Source: Ruminococcus sp.
Lineage (GTDB): Bacteria > Bacillota > Clostridia > Oscillospirales > Ruminococcaceae
DNA length: 32,578 bases
Reading direction: 5' to 3'
Assembly (NCBI GenBank): GCA_015066875.1
Contig: SVNM01000022.1
Coordinates: forward strand, 1 to 32,578
The position numbers and the translations under genes are program-made. Under the pieces are notes generated by a model. That model was not told where the DNA came from, searched no databases, and saw only the letters and a list, made by a program, of their open reading frames with translations. This document shows, in pieces, positions 17,595 to 25,311 of this stretch; position 1 is the first letter of the stretch; each line of letters begins with the position of its first letter.

Positions 17595-17813
17595 GTGTCA
17601 AAAGAAGATGTAATCGAAGTAGAGGGAACCGTAACAGACGCGCTCCCCAATGCAATGTTCAAGGTTCAGCTTGAGAACGGACACGAGGTATTATCACACG
17701 TATCCGGAAAGCTCAGAATGAACTATATAAGAATAGTTCCCGGTGATAAGGTAAAGCTCGAAATGTCACCCTATGATCTGACAAAGGGCAGAATCACCTG
17801 GAGAGTTAAATAA
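17595..17813 (+). CDS. infA: Translation initiation factor IF-1
   Basis: IF-1 blocks the 30S A site during initiation. The 72-residue protein is a single OB fold: [30 protein letters not shown], then [32 protein letters not shown], an essentially canonical sequence. The start is GTG at 17595, with GGGAGG at about 17580-17585. A 45-base gap leads to rpmJ. Confidence 0.97.
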   Translation: MSKEDVIEVEGTVTDALPNAMFKVQLENGHEVLSHVSGKLRMNYIRIVPGDKVKLEMSPYDLTKGRITWRVK

Positions 17814-17858
17814 TAAAAGAGCAAGAAAGCTCGCTATCCGCTAAAGGAGGTATTTTCA

Positions 17859-17972
17859 ATGAAAGTCAGACCTTCAGTAAAACCTATTTGCGAAAAGTGC
17901 AAGGTTATTAAACGTAAAGGCAGAATCATGGTAATCTGCGAAAATCCAAAGCATAAGCAGCGTCAGGGTTAA
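17859..17972 (+). CDS. rpmJ: 50S ribosomal protein L36
   Basis: A 37-residue protein reading [20 protein letters not shown], then [17 protein letters not shown]. Cys11, Cys14, Cys27 and His32 form the zinc site of the C+ form of L36. AAAGGAGG lies eight bases before the ATG. It keeps the standard place between infA and rpsM. Confidence 0.96.
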   Translation: MKVRPSVKPICEKCKVIKRKGRIMVICENPKHKQRQG

Positions 17973-18006
17973 TCCCACGCGCATTAATGGAGGTGCAAAT
18001 AACAAT

Positions 18007-18375
18007 ATGGCAAGAATAGCTGGTGTTGACCTTCCTAAGAATAAGAGAGTCGAGATTGGTCTTACTTATATCTACGGAATCGGTCGTCAGACTGCAACAA
18101 CAATCCTCGCAAACACAGGTGTTAACCCTGATACAAGAGTTAAGGACCTTACAGAGGAAGATGTAGCTAAGCTTCGTGACTTTATCGACGCAAACTATAC
18201 AGTTGAGGGTGATCTTCGCCGTGAAGTAGCTCTTAACATCAAGAGACTTGTAGAAATCGGTTGCTACAGAGGCGTACGTCACAGAAAGGGTCTGCCTGTA
18301 AGAGGACAGAGAACCAAGACAAACGCAAGAACTCGTAAGGGTCCTGTAAAGACAATCGCAAACAAGAAGAAGTAA
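18007..18375 (+). CDS. rpsM: 30S ribosomal protein S13
   Basis: S13 is in the 30S head and bridges to the 50S. The 122-residue protein begins [27 protein letters not shown] and has the helix-two-turns-helix region. The C-terminal [19 protein letters not shown] is typical. GGAGGTG precedes the ATG. It begins the classical alpha section, 34 bases after rpmJ. Confidence 0.98.
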   Translation: MARIAGVDLPKNKRVEIGLTYIYGIGRQTATTILANTGVNPDTRVKDLTEEDVAKLRDFIDANYTVEGDLRREVALNIKRLVEIGCYRGVRHRKGLPVRGQRTKTNARTRKGPVKTIANKKK

Positions 18376-18389
18376 GGAGGTTATGAGCT

Positions 18390-18794
18390 TTGGCACAGCA
18401 GAAAGGTAAAAAAGTTACTACAATCAGAAGACGTAGAGAACGTAAGAATATCGAAAGCGGCGCAGTTCATATTCAGTCCACTTTCAATAATACAATCGTA
18501 ACTATCACAGATACTCAGGGAAATGCAATCTCATGGGCAAGTGCAGGCGGACTTGGCTTCAGAGGCTCAAGAAAGTCAACACCCTTCGCAGCACAGACAG
18601 CAGCAGAAACAGCTGCAAAGGCTGCAATGGAGCACGGTCTTAAGAACGTAGAAGTATACGTAAAGGGACCCGGTTCAGGCCGTGAGGCTGCTATCAGAGC
18701 ACTTCAGACAGTAGGTCTCGAGGTTAAGATGATCAAGGACGTAACACCCATTCCTCACAATGGCTGCCGTCCGCCCAAGAGACGTCGTGTCTAA
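18390..18794 (+). CDS. rpsK: 30S ribosomal protein S11
   Basis: S11 forms the 30S platform beside the E site. The 134-residue protein has [39 protein letters not shown]-like [17 protein letters not shown], and the C-terminal [18 protein letters not shown]. It starts with TTG (18390), with AAGGAGG at 18374-18380 nine bases upstream. TTG is rare among the starts in this operon. Confidence 0.97.
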   Translation: MAQQKGKKVTTIRRRRERKNIESGAVHIQSTFNNTIVTITDTQGNAISWASAGGLGFRGSRKSTPFAAQTAAETAAKAAMEHGLKNVEVYVKGPGSGREAAIRALQTVGLEVKMIKDVTPIPHNGCRPPKRRRV

Positions 18795-18818
18795 TCTTAC
18801 AGGAGGTGTTATTCTAAA

Positions 18819-19418
18819 ATGGCAGTACAGAAGGAACCAATTCTTAAGAGATGCAGATATTTAGGCATCAGCCCCGCAGTAATGGGCGTATCTAAGAAGG
18901 AATCAATCAGATTCAAGAATGCAAACAACAGAAAGAAGATTTCTGAATATGGCTTACAGCTTAAGGAAAAGCAGAAGCTGAAGTTTATCTACGGCGTTCT
19001 CGAGAAGCAGTTCTACCACTACTTTGAAATCGCTTCAAAGATGGAGGGTAAGGCCGGTGATAACCTTATCACATGTCTGGAATCAAGACTCGACAGCGTA
19101 GTATACAGAATGGGTCTCGCTCTTACAAGACGTGAGGCAAGACAGCTTGTAGTGCACAGCCACTACACTGTAAACGGCAAAAAGGTAAACATTCCTTCCT
19201 ACAGAGTAAAGGTTGGCGATGTAATCGCTCTTCGTGAGAAGGACAGAACTTCAGACAAGTTCAAGTCAACTGTAGAAGCAACAAAGGATAGAATCGTACC
19301 CCTTTGGCTTGAAGCTAAGAAGGACGATTTCTCAGCAACAGTAACACGTATGCCTTCAGTAGAAGACATCGATTACGAGGCTGCAACACACCTTATCGTC
19401 GAGCTCTACTCCAAGTAA
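18819..19418 (+). CDS. rpsD: 30S ribosomal protein S4
   Basis: S4 nucleates 30S assembly and is a known translational repressor in other bacteria. The 199-residue protein lacks the zinc-binding Cys cluster of C+ forms. It has the S4 RNA-binding domain CLESRLDSVVYRMGLALTRREARQLVVHSHYTVNGKKVNIPSYRVKVGD split by normal helices, and ends IVELYSK. AGGAGGTG lies upstream. Its stop lies inside a hairpin at 19412-19434. Confidence 0.98.
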   Translation: MAVQKEPILKRCRYLGISPAVMGVSKKESIRFKNANNRKKISEYGLQLKEKQKLKFIYGVLEKQFYHYFEIASKMEGKAGDNLITCLESRLDSVVYRMGLALTRREARQLVVHSHYTVNGKKVNIPSYRVKVGDVIALREKDRTSDKFKSTVEATKDRIVPLWLEAKKDDFSATVTRMPSVEDIDYEAATHLIVELYSK

Positions 19419-19434
19419 TAAGTAAGATTACTTG
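19412..19434 (+). other. Hairpin spanning the rpsD stop codon
   Basis: CAAGTAA (19412-19418) pairs with TTACTTG (19428-19434) around a 9-nt loop, in the 65-base gap before rpoA. No T-tract follows. It could stabilise or mark a cleavage site in the mRNA; this is only a structural observation. Confidence 0.4.
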
Positions 19435-19483
19435 AAGAAAAACAACTCGAAAAAAACAGTAATTGCGAAACAGGAGGGTTTTT

Positions 19484-20449
19484 ATGCTGGAAAAAATAAA
19501 TAAGCCGGATATCGAAATAGTCGAGCTTAAAAGTGACGGCAAATACGGCAAGTTCGTTTTAGCACCGTTGGAGCGTGGATACGGAATTACTCTGGGAAAC
19601 AGCCTCAGACGTGTGCTGCTCTCCTCACTTCCGGGTGTGGCTGTAACATCAGTAAAGCTTCAGGGCAATGATGGAACAGTACATCATGAGTTGTCAACAA
19701 TTCCGGGCGTTAAGGAAGATGTTACAGAGATAATACTCAGCATCAAGGGCTTGACAGCAAAGCTCTATGGTGAGGGTCCTAAGACAGTATATATCGAAGC
19801 AGAGGGCGAATGCGAAGTAAAGGCCGGCGATATAAAAACCGACTCTGAAGTAGATATTCTTGATCCGGGAATGCACATTGCAACACTGGGCAAGGACGCA
19901 AAGCTCTTTATGGAAATTACAATCGACAGAGGCAGAGGATATGTTTCAGCTGAACGTAATAAGAAGCAGACAAATCTTCCCGTAGATGTAATCGCCGTAG
20001 ACAGCATATATACACCTGTATTAAAGGTAAATTACACAGTAGAGGATACACGTCTTGGACAGGTAACCGATTACGATAAGCTTACCCTTGAAGTATGGAC
20101 CGACGGAACAGTATCAGCAAAGGAAGCACTGTCACAGGCAGCAAATCTTCTTAACGAACATCTGAAGCTGTTTATTGATCTCTCAGAAGAGGCAGGTCTT
20201 GCAGAGGTTCTTGTAGAAAAGGACGAAAAGGGCAAGGAGAAAATCCTTGAGATGACTATTGAGGATCTTGACTTATCAGTAAGATCATTCAATTGTCTCA
20301 AGCGTGCCGGAATTAATACAGTAGACGACTTGATCAACAAGTCTGAGGAAGAAATGATGAAGGTTAGAAACCTTGGAAAGAAATCTTTTGATGAGGTAAA
20401 GGAAAAGCTTCAGTCACTGGGCTTTGAGCTTTCATCAGAAGAGGAATAA
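19484..20449 (+). CDS. rpoA: DNA-directed RNA polymerase subunit alpha
   Basis: The alpha subunit dimerises to start RNA polymerase assembly. The 321-residue protein has the N-terminal assembly domain ([31 protein letters not shown] is split by its usual turn) and a linker rich in Glu/Lys. The C-terminal domain carries [22 protein letters not shown] and [15 protein letters not shown], which binds UP elements and activators. The start is ATG 19484, with AGGAGGG six bases upstream; an in-frame codon at 19463 adds seven poorly supported residues. Confidence 0.98.
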   Translation: MLEKINKPDIEIVELKSDGKYGKFVLAPLERGYGITLGNSLRRVLLSSLPGVAVTSVKLQGNDGTVHHELSTIPGVKEDVTEIILSIKGLTAKLYGEGPKTVYIEAEGECEVKAGDIKTDSEVDILDPGMHIATLGKDAKLFMEITIDRGRGYVSAERNKKQTNLPVDVIAVDSIYTPVLKVNYTVEDTRLGQVTDYDKLTLEVWTDGTVSAKEALSQAANLLNEHLKLFIDLSEEAGLAEVLVEKDEKGKEKILEMTIEDLDLSVRSFNCLKRAGINTVDDLINKSEEEMMKVRNLGKKSFDEVKEKLQSLGFELSSEEE

Positions 20450-20464
20450 ACCGAAAACATAAAA

Positions 20465-20479
20465 GGTGCGCAAGGCACC
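20465..20479 (+). other. Small hairpin between rpoA and rplQ
   Basis: GGTGC and GCACC pair around a five-base loop. It lies about seven bases before the rplQ Shine-Dalgarno and has no T-tract. A processing or translation-tuning role is possible. Confidence 0.35.
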
Positions 20480-20501
20480 AATATGAAAAGGAGTGAATTA
20501 C

Positions 20502-20843
20502 ATGCCGGGTACAAGAAAGCTGGGCAGATCAACTGACCATAGAAAAGCAATGCTCAGAGGCATGGTAACTTTCCTTCTTGAGAACGGTCAGATTGAAACA
20601 ACCGTTACAAGAGCAAAGGAAGTACGTGCAGTAGCAGAAAAAATGATTACTATCGGTAAGAATAATGATCTGCACTCCAAGCGTCAGGTAATGGCTTACG
20701 TTACAAAGGAAAGCGTAGCAAAGAAGCTTTTCGATGAGATTTCACCTAAGTACGCAGAAAGAAACGGCGGATACACACAGATCGTAAAGATCGGTCCCCG
20801 TCGTGGAGACGCTGCTGAAATGGCAATCATCAAGCTTGTTTAA
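20502..20843 (+). CDS. rplQ: 50S ribosomal protein L17
   Basis: L17 is a 50S protein at the tunnel exit side. The 113-residue protein begins [21 protein letters not shown] and has [21 protein letters not shown]; it ends [14 protein letters not shown], all canonical. ATG 20502 was chosen because AAAGGAG (20487-20493) is well spaced and the family begins there; the in-frame GTG at 20493 is inside that site. It is the last gene of the operon, and a strong terminator follows after about 20 bases. Confidence 0.97.
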   Translation: MPGTRKLGRSTDHRKAMLRGMVTFLLENGQIETTVTRAKEVRAVAEKMITIGKNNDLHSKRQVMAYVTKESVAKKLFDEISPKYAERNGGYTQIVKIGPRRGDAAEMAIIKLV

Positions 20844-20862
20844 TAGCAGATTAAATAAAGAA

Positions 20863-20894
20863 AACCGTTCTCTTGAAAAAGGGGACGGTTTTTT
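20863..20894 (+). terminator. Terminator of the ribosomal operon
   Basis: AACCGTTCTC (20863-20872) pairs with GGGGACGGTT (20881-20890) around an 8-nt loop, with G-U pairs near the loop. A six-T run (20889-20894) follows. A clear rho-independent terminator just after rplQ. Confidence 0.88.
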
Positions 20895-21005
20895 CATATT
20901 AGGGAGAAAATTAAAAAACCCCCATATATAATAACAAATCAGAAGGGCATTTTCTGACAGATTTTGATGTAGAAAATAAAAAAATTTTTTTGTACATTTT
21001 GCTGA

Positions 21006-21035
21006 TTGACTGTATATAGTGCTGTATGCTATTAT
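21006..21035 (+). promoter_or_regulatory. Promoter of the metalloprotease-lipoprotein block
   Basis: TTGACT (21006-21011), an 18-bp spacer and TATTAT (21030-21035), preceded by TG as an extended -10. The transcript would begin near 21042, about 48 bases before the metalloprotease ATG. The flanking DNA is strongly AT-rich. Confidence 0.7.
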
Positions 21036-21089
21036 GTGGGTACAGGGCAGAGTTATTGCTTTGAATATTCATTATCAGGAGGAAGTATT

Positions 21090-21884
21090 ATGAAAAACCG
21101 TGTTTTAGCAGCAATTCTCAGTGTATGCATATTAACCAGTGTTCCCGCTTCCCGAAATGAGGTGAGTGCGGCAAGCAAGCAGTTAAATATCAACACAAGT
21201 TTTGGAGTAAGTGAGACATCTGTATACGGCGTACCAAACGGATTTACGGGAAGATTCTCAAGAATAAAAGGAAATGTGATAGGACTTTACAGAGAAGCAT
21301 TTGGAATAACATTAAATTTTATTGTTCCAAATTCAGGATTTGTGATCGAATCAGTAGCCGATATGTGTAAAAGTGATTCGATAAATGGATTTGATTCATT
21401 GTGTGATCATTGTTCTGCAAGTTTATGTTCAAATGAAGGACCTTTTCATTGCACAAATGCAACTGTAGTTAAGGAGGATATTTTTCTTTCAGCAAACAAT
21501 GTAAGAAATGCAGTACAACTACATATAACTGCAACAAGTCTATGTGCAGAAAACAATATTTCACATTTTGGCATAAATGGTGTTTGTTATCCTTTATCTA
21601 CGGATCAATGTTTGATAGTAAGGGATTATGACTATACTTTAGTTGATGAACCGCTAATTAATTTAACTCAATACGAAGTGACAATGGCACAAAAAACTTT
21701 GGCACACGAGATTGGTCATCTTTATGGTGTAGAGGATCATTATAGTAGTATTTATGATGGTGATCCAAACTGTATTTGGGGGTTTAATAAAGACAATGAA
21801 AATGTTGCATCAAGGTTAATGGTGTGTAGTGCCTGCAGAGAAACAATAAATGCAAATGCAAATAGATATAATCATTATTCATAA
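21090..21884 (+). CDS. Secreted zinc metalloprotease, HExxHxxGxxD type
   Basis: A 264-residue predicted extracellular protease. Residues 1-28 look like a signal peptide with an Ala-rich end (EVSAASK). The zinc motif HEIGHLYGVED starts at residue 206: His206 and His210 are ligands, Glu207 is catalytic, Gly213 is the metzincin glycine, and Asp216 is in the third-ligand place, as in snapalysin, with His217 next to it. A likely Met-turn, SRLMVCSAC, follows at 241-249. There are nine or more Cys after the signal region, including CDHC and CSAC. The start ATG has AGGAGG eight bases upstream. Substrate is unknown. It is followed after 13 bases by a lipoprotein gene. Confidence 0.85.
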   Translation: MKNRVLAAILSVCILTSVPASRNEVSAASKQLNINTSFGVSETSVYGVPNGFTGRFSRIKGNVIGLYREAFGITLNFIVPNSGFVIESVADMCKSDSINGFDSLCDHCSASLCSNEGPFHCTNATVVKEDIFLSANNVRNAVQLHITATSLCAENNISHFGINGVCYPLSTDQCLIVRDYDYTLVDEPLINLTQYEVTMAQKTLAHEIGHLYGVEDHYSSIYDGDPNCIWGFNKDNENVASRLMVCSACRETINANANRYNHYS

Positions 21885-21897
21885 AGGAGGAATCACT

Positions 21898-22515
21898 ATG
21901 AAAAAACTTATATGTACACTTATGATAACAACAATGCTTTTCGGGTGCAGTTCTGCCGATACTGAAAATAGCTCTATTACAGAAGAAAACAAAATTGAAA
22001 CGAAAGAAAGTATAACTGAAACAAAAGATGAAGAGAAAATGTATGTAGATGAAGACACTGTAATAATTTACGAAACTCAGGAAGAATTTAGAAACTCTGA
22101 TTTCTATAATAAAATAAAAAACGAAGGTTTTACTCCATACTTGCTGGAATTTGATGAAGAAAGATATGAGTTCAACAATATAAGGGCTGACAAGAGTTGG
22201 TATGATTTCTATTTATATGATATACAAACATCGAAAAATGTTTGTATATCAACTATTTATAATTCAGGAATAAAAACAATGAGCGAACTTCAAGAAACAT
22301 TTGGAAACGAAGATGATATAGTAACAACGGCTGAAATTAATGGACAGACTCATGATGTCTTGTTATCACAAAGACCGTATGTTGATTATGTAGAATACAG
22401 TTTGTTTTATCTTTTGGAAGAAGAATATCTTATATCTATAAATGTCGATAATGCTACCTCAGATGAAATCCTTGAATACTTCGACGATTTTGAGCTTGTG
22501 GCTGATAATGGATAG
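21898..22515 (+). CDS. Putative lipoprotein A, paralogue of the next gene
   Basis: A 205-residue protein with a lipoprotein signal, MKKLICTLMITTMLFGC, where Cys17 would be lipidated. A Ser/Thr/Glu-rich linker follows. The soluble domain carries TPYLLEFDEERYEF at about 78-91 and ends SDEILEYFDDFELVADNG. It has no family I can name. ATG 21898 has AAAGGAGG upstream. It begins 13 bases after the protease and is followed by a related lipoprotein, so the three may work together, for example as surface receptor, adaptor or inhibitor; that is inference. Confidence 0.8.
   Translation: MKKLICTLMITTMLFGCSSADTENSSITEENKIETKESITETKDEEKMYVDEDTVIIYETQEEFRNSDFYNKIKNEGFTPYLLEFDEERYEFNNIRADKSWYDFYLYDIQTSKNVCISTIYNSGIKTMSELQETFGNEDDIVTTAEINGQTHDVLLSQRPYVDYVEYSLFYLLEEEYLISINVDNATSDEILEYFDDFELVADNG
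22219..22250. repeat. Perfect 13-bp inverted repeat inside lipoprotein gene A
   Basis: GATATACAAACAT (22219-22231) and ATGTTTGTATATC (22238-22250) are separated by CGAAAA. It lies within the coding region, where such perfect symmetry is unusual. The corresponding stretch of the paralogue lacks it. No T-tract follows. Confidence 0.7.
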
Positions 22516-22545
22516 ATATGTTGATCCTGTAAAGGAGAAATCACT

Positions 22546-23319
22546 ATGAAAAAACTTATATGTACATTTATGATAACAACAATGCTTTTCGGGTGTAGTT
22601 CTGCCGATACTGAAAATAGTTCTGTACAGGAGGAAACAACTATAGCTACAGAATCTACCACCTCAATCGAAGAAATCGACTGGCTTTCTATGAGTGAAAC
22701 CGAAATTTCGGATAAATTTGACTCTATGACTGATGATGAGATAAAAAGAATGTGCGAGGATATGACCACTGAAGAGTTTGAACACATCAGGGCGGCATTA
22801 TCCGAACAGCAGCGTGATCGAGCCGCTGAGTATTACACATCTATTGATGCTGAAGAGGTATCTGATATAAGTTATTCTACAGTTAATGAATTCAAGGGCT
22901 CAACATTCTGCAGTACAATGAAATCTAAAGGCTATACACCATATCTGCTTGAATATGATGAAGAGCGTTATTCATTAGTAAGACTTTCATCTGAAAAAAC
23001 GTGGTATACATATAATCTATATGATAACATTGAAAAGAAAAACATCAGCTACACTATTATGTACGATTCGTATGCAGAGAAAATAGAGGATTTTGCTGAG
23101 TTTAGTGGTGGAACATCAGAAGATATCATAACTAAAGCCCAGCGAAACGGAACGGAATATGATGTTTATCTTTCTAAAACCCCATATATAGAGGATACAA
23201 ATTACGGATTGTTGTATATTCCAGCAGAAGGTTGTGAAGCTTGTATTTATGCAAACAATTCCACCTCAGACGAAATCCTTGAATATTTCGACGATTTTGA
23301 GCTTGTGGCTGAATCTTAA
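22546..23319 (+). CDS. Putative lipoprotein B, paralogue of lipoprotein A
   Basis: A 257-residue lipoprotein beginning MKKLICTFMITTMLFGC, with Cys17 in the lipobox. About 65 extra acidic residues follow (IDWLSMSETEISDKFDSMTDDE and beyond), which A lacks. The shared domain has TPYLLEYDEERYSL and ends SDEILEYFDDFELVAES. The DNA around the start (22531-22622) and near the end (23263-23312) is nearly identical to gene A, while the middle has diverged. AAAGGAG precedes the ATG. No known family was recognised. Confidence 0.8.
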   Translation: MKKLICTFMITTMLFGCSSADTENSSVQEETTIATESTTSIEEIDWLSMSETEISDKFDSMTDDEIKRMCEDMTTEEFEHIRAALSEQQRDRAAEYYTSIDAEEVSDISYSTVNEFKGSTFCSTMKSKGYTPYLLEYDEERYSLVRLSSEKTWYTYNLYDNIEKKNISYTIMYDSYAEKIEDFAEFSGGTSEDIITKAQRNGTEYDVYLSKTPYIEDTNYGLLYIPAEGCEACIYANNSTSDEILEYFDDFELVAES

Positions 23320-23328
23320 CAATAATAA

Positions 23329-23357
23329 AAGACCGTCTCTTTCGGGGGGGCGGTCTT
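23329..23357 (+). terminator. Terminator-like hairpin after lipoprotein B
   Basis: AAGACCG (23329-23335) pairs with CGGTCTT (23351-23357), and inner bases can pair through a G-rich run. Only a weak T-rich stretch follows, and the next promoter begins two bases later. Probably a terminator of moderate strength. Confidence 0.55.
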
Positions 23358-23358
23358 G

Positions 23359-23387
23359 TTGACTTTTCGGGGGAAATGTGCTATATT
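23359..23387 (+). promoter_or_regulatory. Promoter of lipoprotein C
   Basis: TTGACT (23359-23364), a 17-bp spacer and TATATT (23382-23387) with an upstream TG. It starts immediately after the preceding hairpin, so the lipoprotein C gene is probably a separate unit from the protease block. Confidence 0.65.
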
Positions 23388-23421
23388 ATTCTTTGGAAAT
23401 TATTATAGGAGAGCGATTTGA

Positions 23422-24231
23422 ATGAAAAAAGCAATGCTTCTTGCAGTCACACTTGTGCTTGCACTTACAGGCTGTGGAGCAAAATCAGATAAGAGCAACG
23501 CAGATAAGACTCAGGCAGAGTCATCGTATTTTCCCGACGGCTATAAAAGACTGATTTTCGGAGCATCTATCAGCGATGAAACGCTTGATAATATTATCGG
23601 CGATGCTTATGATAACGCAGAAAACAGCTCTGACAGCGGAAATACTGTGACAACATCTGCTGTAAGCGAAGGCAATGAGACTGTAACAACCACAACCAAA
23701 AAGGGAGCAGTGTCTACTGATTCATCGTCAACTGTAGTTTTCGAGGGCGATGACAGGGTGAAAGATGCCATAGAGCAGGGCTTTGCAGTGCCTGTTCCCG
23801 TTGATGACACATATAAGATTGACAGAATAGTCTCATATGGCGCAAGTAAGAAATCATACGGAATTTTCCCCACAGACAGCACAGGCAAAGATGCGGGAAC
23901 GATTATGGTTTTTTATCATACAGAGGCAGGTAATGTAAGGGATACCATAAGTCCTGATGGTATTGGAGAACGTGAGATAATTGATACGCAGATAGAGCTT
24001 GGCGGGAAAAAATATGACGCAGTCCTTGTGATAAATACACTTAATGTCGGCGGTACATCAAGCAAAACAAAAGCACTTCACTTTATGACCGATGAGCACA
24101 CAAAATTCAGCGTAAGTATTTCTGCATACAGCACGGATAAGAGCGACGAAGCTCTGATTGATTTTGTTCAGCATTTTGATTTCAGCAATGCGGTAATTGA
24201 TCCCGATCGTATTGAAGAGAAGGCAAAGTAA
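23422..24231 (+). CDS. Putative lipoprotein C
   Basis: A 269-residue lipoprotein with signal MKKAMLLAVTLVLALTGC, Cys18 lipidated. A Ser/Thr/Glu-rich, low-complexity linker (about residues 60-105, with TVTTTTKKGAVSTDSSS) precedes the C-terminal domain. That domain contains repeated beta-like segments such as GGKKYDAVLVINTLNVGG and ends LIDFVQHFDFSNAV, vaguely like the ends of lipoproteins A and B. I recognise no family. AGGAGAG lies nine bases before the ATG. It has its own promoter. Confidence 0.75.
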   Translation: MKKAMLLAVTLVLALTGCGAKSDKSNADKTQAESSYFPDGYKRLIFGASISDETLDNIIGDAYDNAENSSDSGNTVTTSAVSEGNETVTTTTKKGAVSTDSSSTVVFEGDDRVKDAIEQGFAVPVPVDDTYKIDRIVSYGASKKSYGIFPTDSTGKDAGTIMVFYHTEAGNVRDTISPDGIGEREIIDTQIELGGKKYDAVLVINTLNVGGTSSKTKALHFMTDEHTKFSVSISAYSTDKSDEALIDFVQHFDFSNAVIDPDRIEEKAK

Positions 24232-24264
24232 TTGTGAAAGTTACGTTAAATCGGCAAAAAACAC

Positions 24265-24293
24265 TTGCAATAGTATAAAGAATATGATATAAT
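24265..24293 (+). promoter_or_regulatory. Promoter of yajC
   Basis: TTGCAA (24265-24270), a 17-bp spacer and a perfect TATAAT (24288-24293). The predicted start near 24300 leaves a short leader of about 40 bases. Confidence 0.75.
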
Positions 24294-24341
24294 ATTATTT
24301 GTATTCAATAAAAAGTAAAGTTCAGAATGGAGATATTTCAG

Positions 24342-24860
24342 ATGACTAAAAAGAATTTTATCAAGGCTTTTGTACCTGCAGTTTCAGCAGTATCAACAAT
24401 GGCAATGCCCGCAATGGAGGCGCTTGCTTCAAGCGGTAGCGCATCGGCAAACGGAGGTACAGCAGGTGGCGGAGGAGCAATGCTCATTTCACTCGTTGTA
24501 ATGTTTGTGCTTCTTTATTTCCTTATGATCAGACCTCAGCGTAAGAAGGAAAAGGAAACAAAGGCAATGCAGGATAATATCCAGATTGGCGACGAGATCG
24601 TTACAATCGGCGGTATTGTGGGATTTGTTGTACGTAAGGGCGATGATAACGTTGTAATTGAAACAGGCGGAGAAAAGAACAAGATGAGAATCAAGCTTTG
24701 GGCTGTTTCAGAAAATACATCTGCTTTAGAGCGTGCTAAGGAAGCAAAGGAAGCTTCAAACAGCAAGCAGGTTGAGCCTGATGTTGCAGTAGGAAAGCTC
24801 AAGGACGACGAGGCTGACGAGAAGCCTAAGAAGAGCAAGAAAAACAAAGACGAAGAATAA
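24342..24860 (+). CDS. yajC: Preprotein translocase accessory subunit YajC
   Basis: YajC associates with SecDF near the Sec translocon. The 172-residue protein has a membrane helix at about 45-64, followed by the family signature MIRPQRKKEKE and the conserved QIGDEIVTIGGIVGFV. The C-terminus is a long Lys/Glu-rich tail. An extra hydrophobic stretch at the N-terminus (residues 8-30) resembles a signal sequence and is not in the shorter YajC proteins. ATG 24342 was chosen because TGGAGA lies eight bases upstream; an in-frame ATG at 24327 has no site. Confidence 0.92.
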   Translation: MTKKNFIKAFVPAVSAVSTMAMPAMEALASSGSASANGGTAGGGGAMLISLVVMFVLLYFLMIRPQRKKEKETKAMQDNIQIGDEIVTIGGIVGFVVRKGDDNVVIETGGEKNKMRIKLWAVSENTSALERAKEAKEASNSKQVEPDVAVGKLKDDEADEKPKKSKKNKDEE

Positions 24861-24867
24861 AAAAGAG

Positions 24868-24909
24868 AACCTCTGCATAGAATGTAACAATTCGATGTGG
24901 AGGTTTTTT
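24868..24909 (+). terminator. Terminator whose 3' arm holds the next gene's Shine-Dalgarno
   Basis: AACCTCTGCAT (24868-24878) pairs with ATGTGGAGGTT (24895-24905), 11 pairs with two G-U. A six-T run (24904-24909) ends exactly at the ATG of the next gene. The GGAGG that serves that gene (24899-24903) is inside the 3' arm, so folding would end transcription or hide the ribosome binding site. Confidence 0.75.
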
Positions 24910-25311
24910 ATGCATAAACGACGAGCAAGCCTGTGGACAAACATTATTTTTTCGGTGCTGATATCCGCAGTGGTCGGAGTCTGCGTGTCGCTGGCATTTA
25001 CTTTTTTGTCGGCGCTTTTTGTGATGTTTTTGATGGACAGTCTGCAGTATATCTCTTTTTTCAGCTATACTGCGTTAATTCTCGGAGGAGCGTCTGCGGG
25101 ATTTATATGCGGAAAAAGGCGCAGACGAAAGGGTCTTAAGGAGGGCGTTTTGTGCGGAGCTGTTGTTTATCTATTGATTTTTATTGGCGGAGTTATATTA
25201 AGCTCCACAGTGTTTTCCTTTAAAAAGCTTTTGCTTCTTGCTGTCACTGGAGCAATGGGCGGAGTTATGGGAGTAAACTCTAAACGTCCCGACAATATGA
25301 CATACAACTGA
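24910..25311 (+). CDS. TIGR04086-type membrane protein
   Basis: A 133-residue protein with four predicted membrane helices (about 12-34, 40-62, 77-94 and 97-118), basic loop GKRRRRKGLKEG, and a pattern like the TIGR04086 family seen next to yajC in Clostridia. No enzymatic motif. ATG 24910 has GGAGG six bases upstream, inside the preceding hairpin. The stop TGA (25309-25311) touches the nested palindrome. The function of the family is not known. Confidence 0.75.
   Translation: MHKRRASLWTNIIFSVLISAVVGVCVSLAFTFLSALFVMFLMDSLQYISFFSYTALILGGASAGFICGKRRRRKGLKEGVLCGAVVYLLIFIGGVILSSTVFSFKKLLLLAVTGAMGGVMGVNSKRPDNMTYN

Noticed and set aside
17926-18396. 156-residue open frame on the minus strand over rpsM
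   Set aside because: Antisense shadow of rpmJ and rpsM; Cys/Ser-rich composition comes from the codon bias of the real genes.
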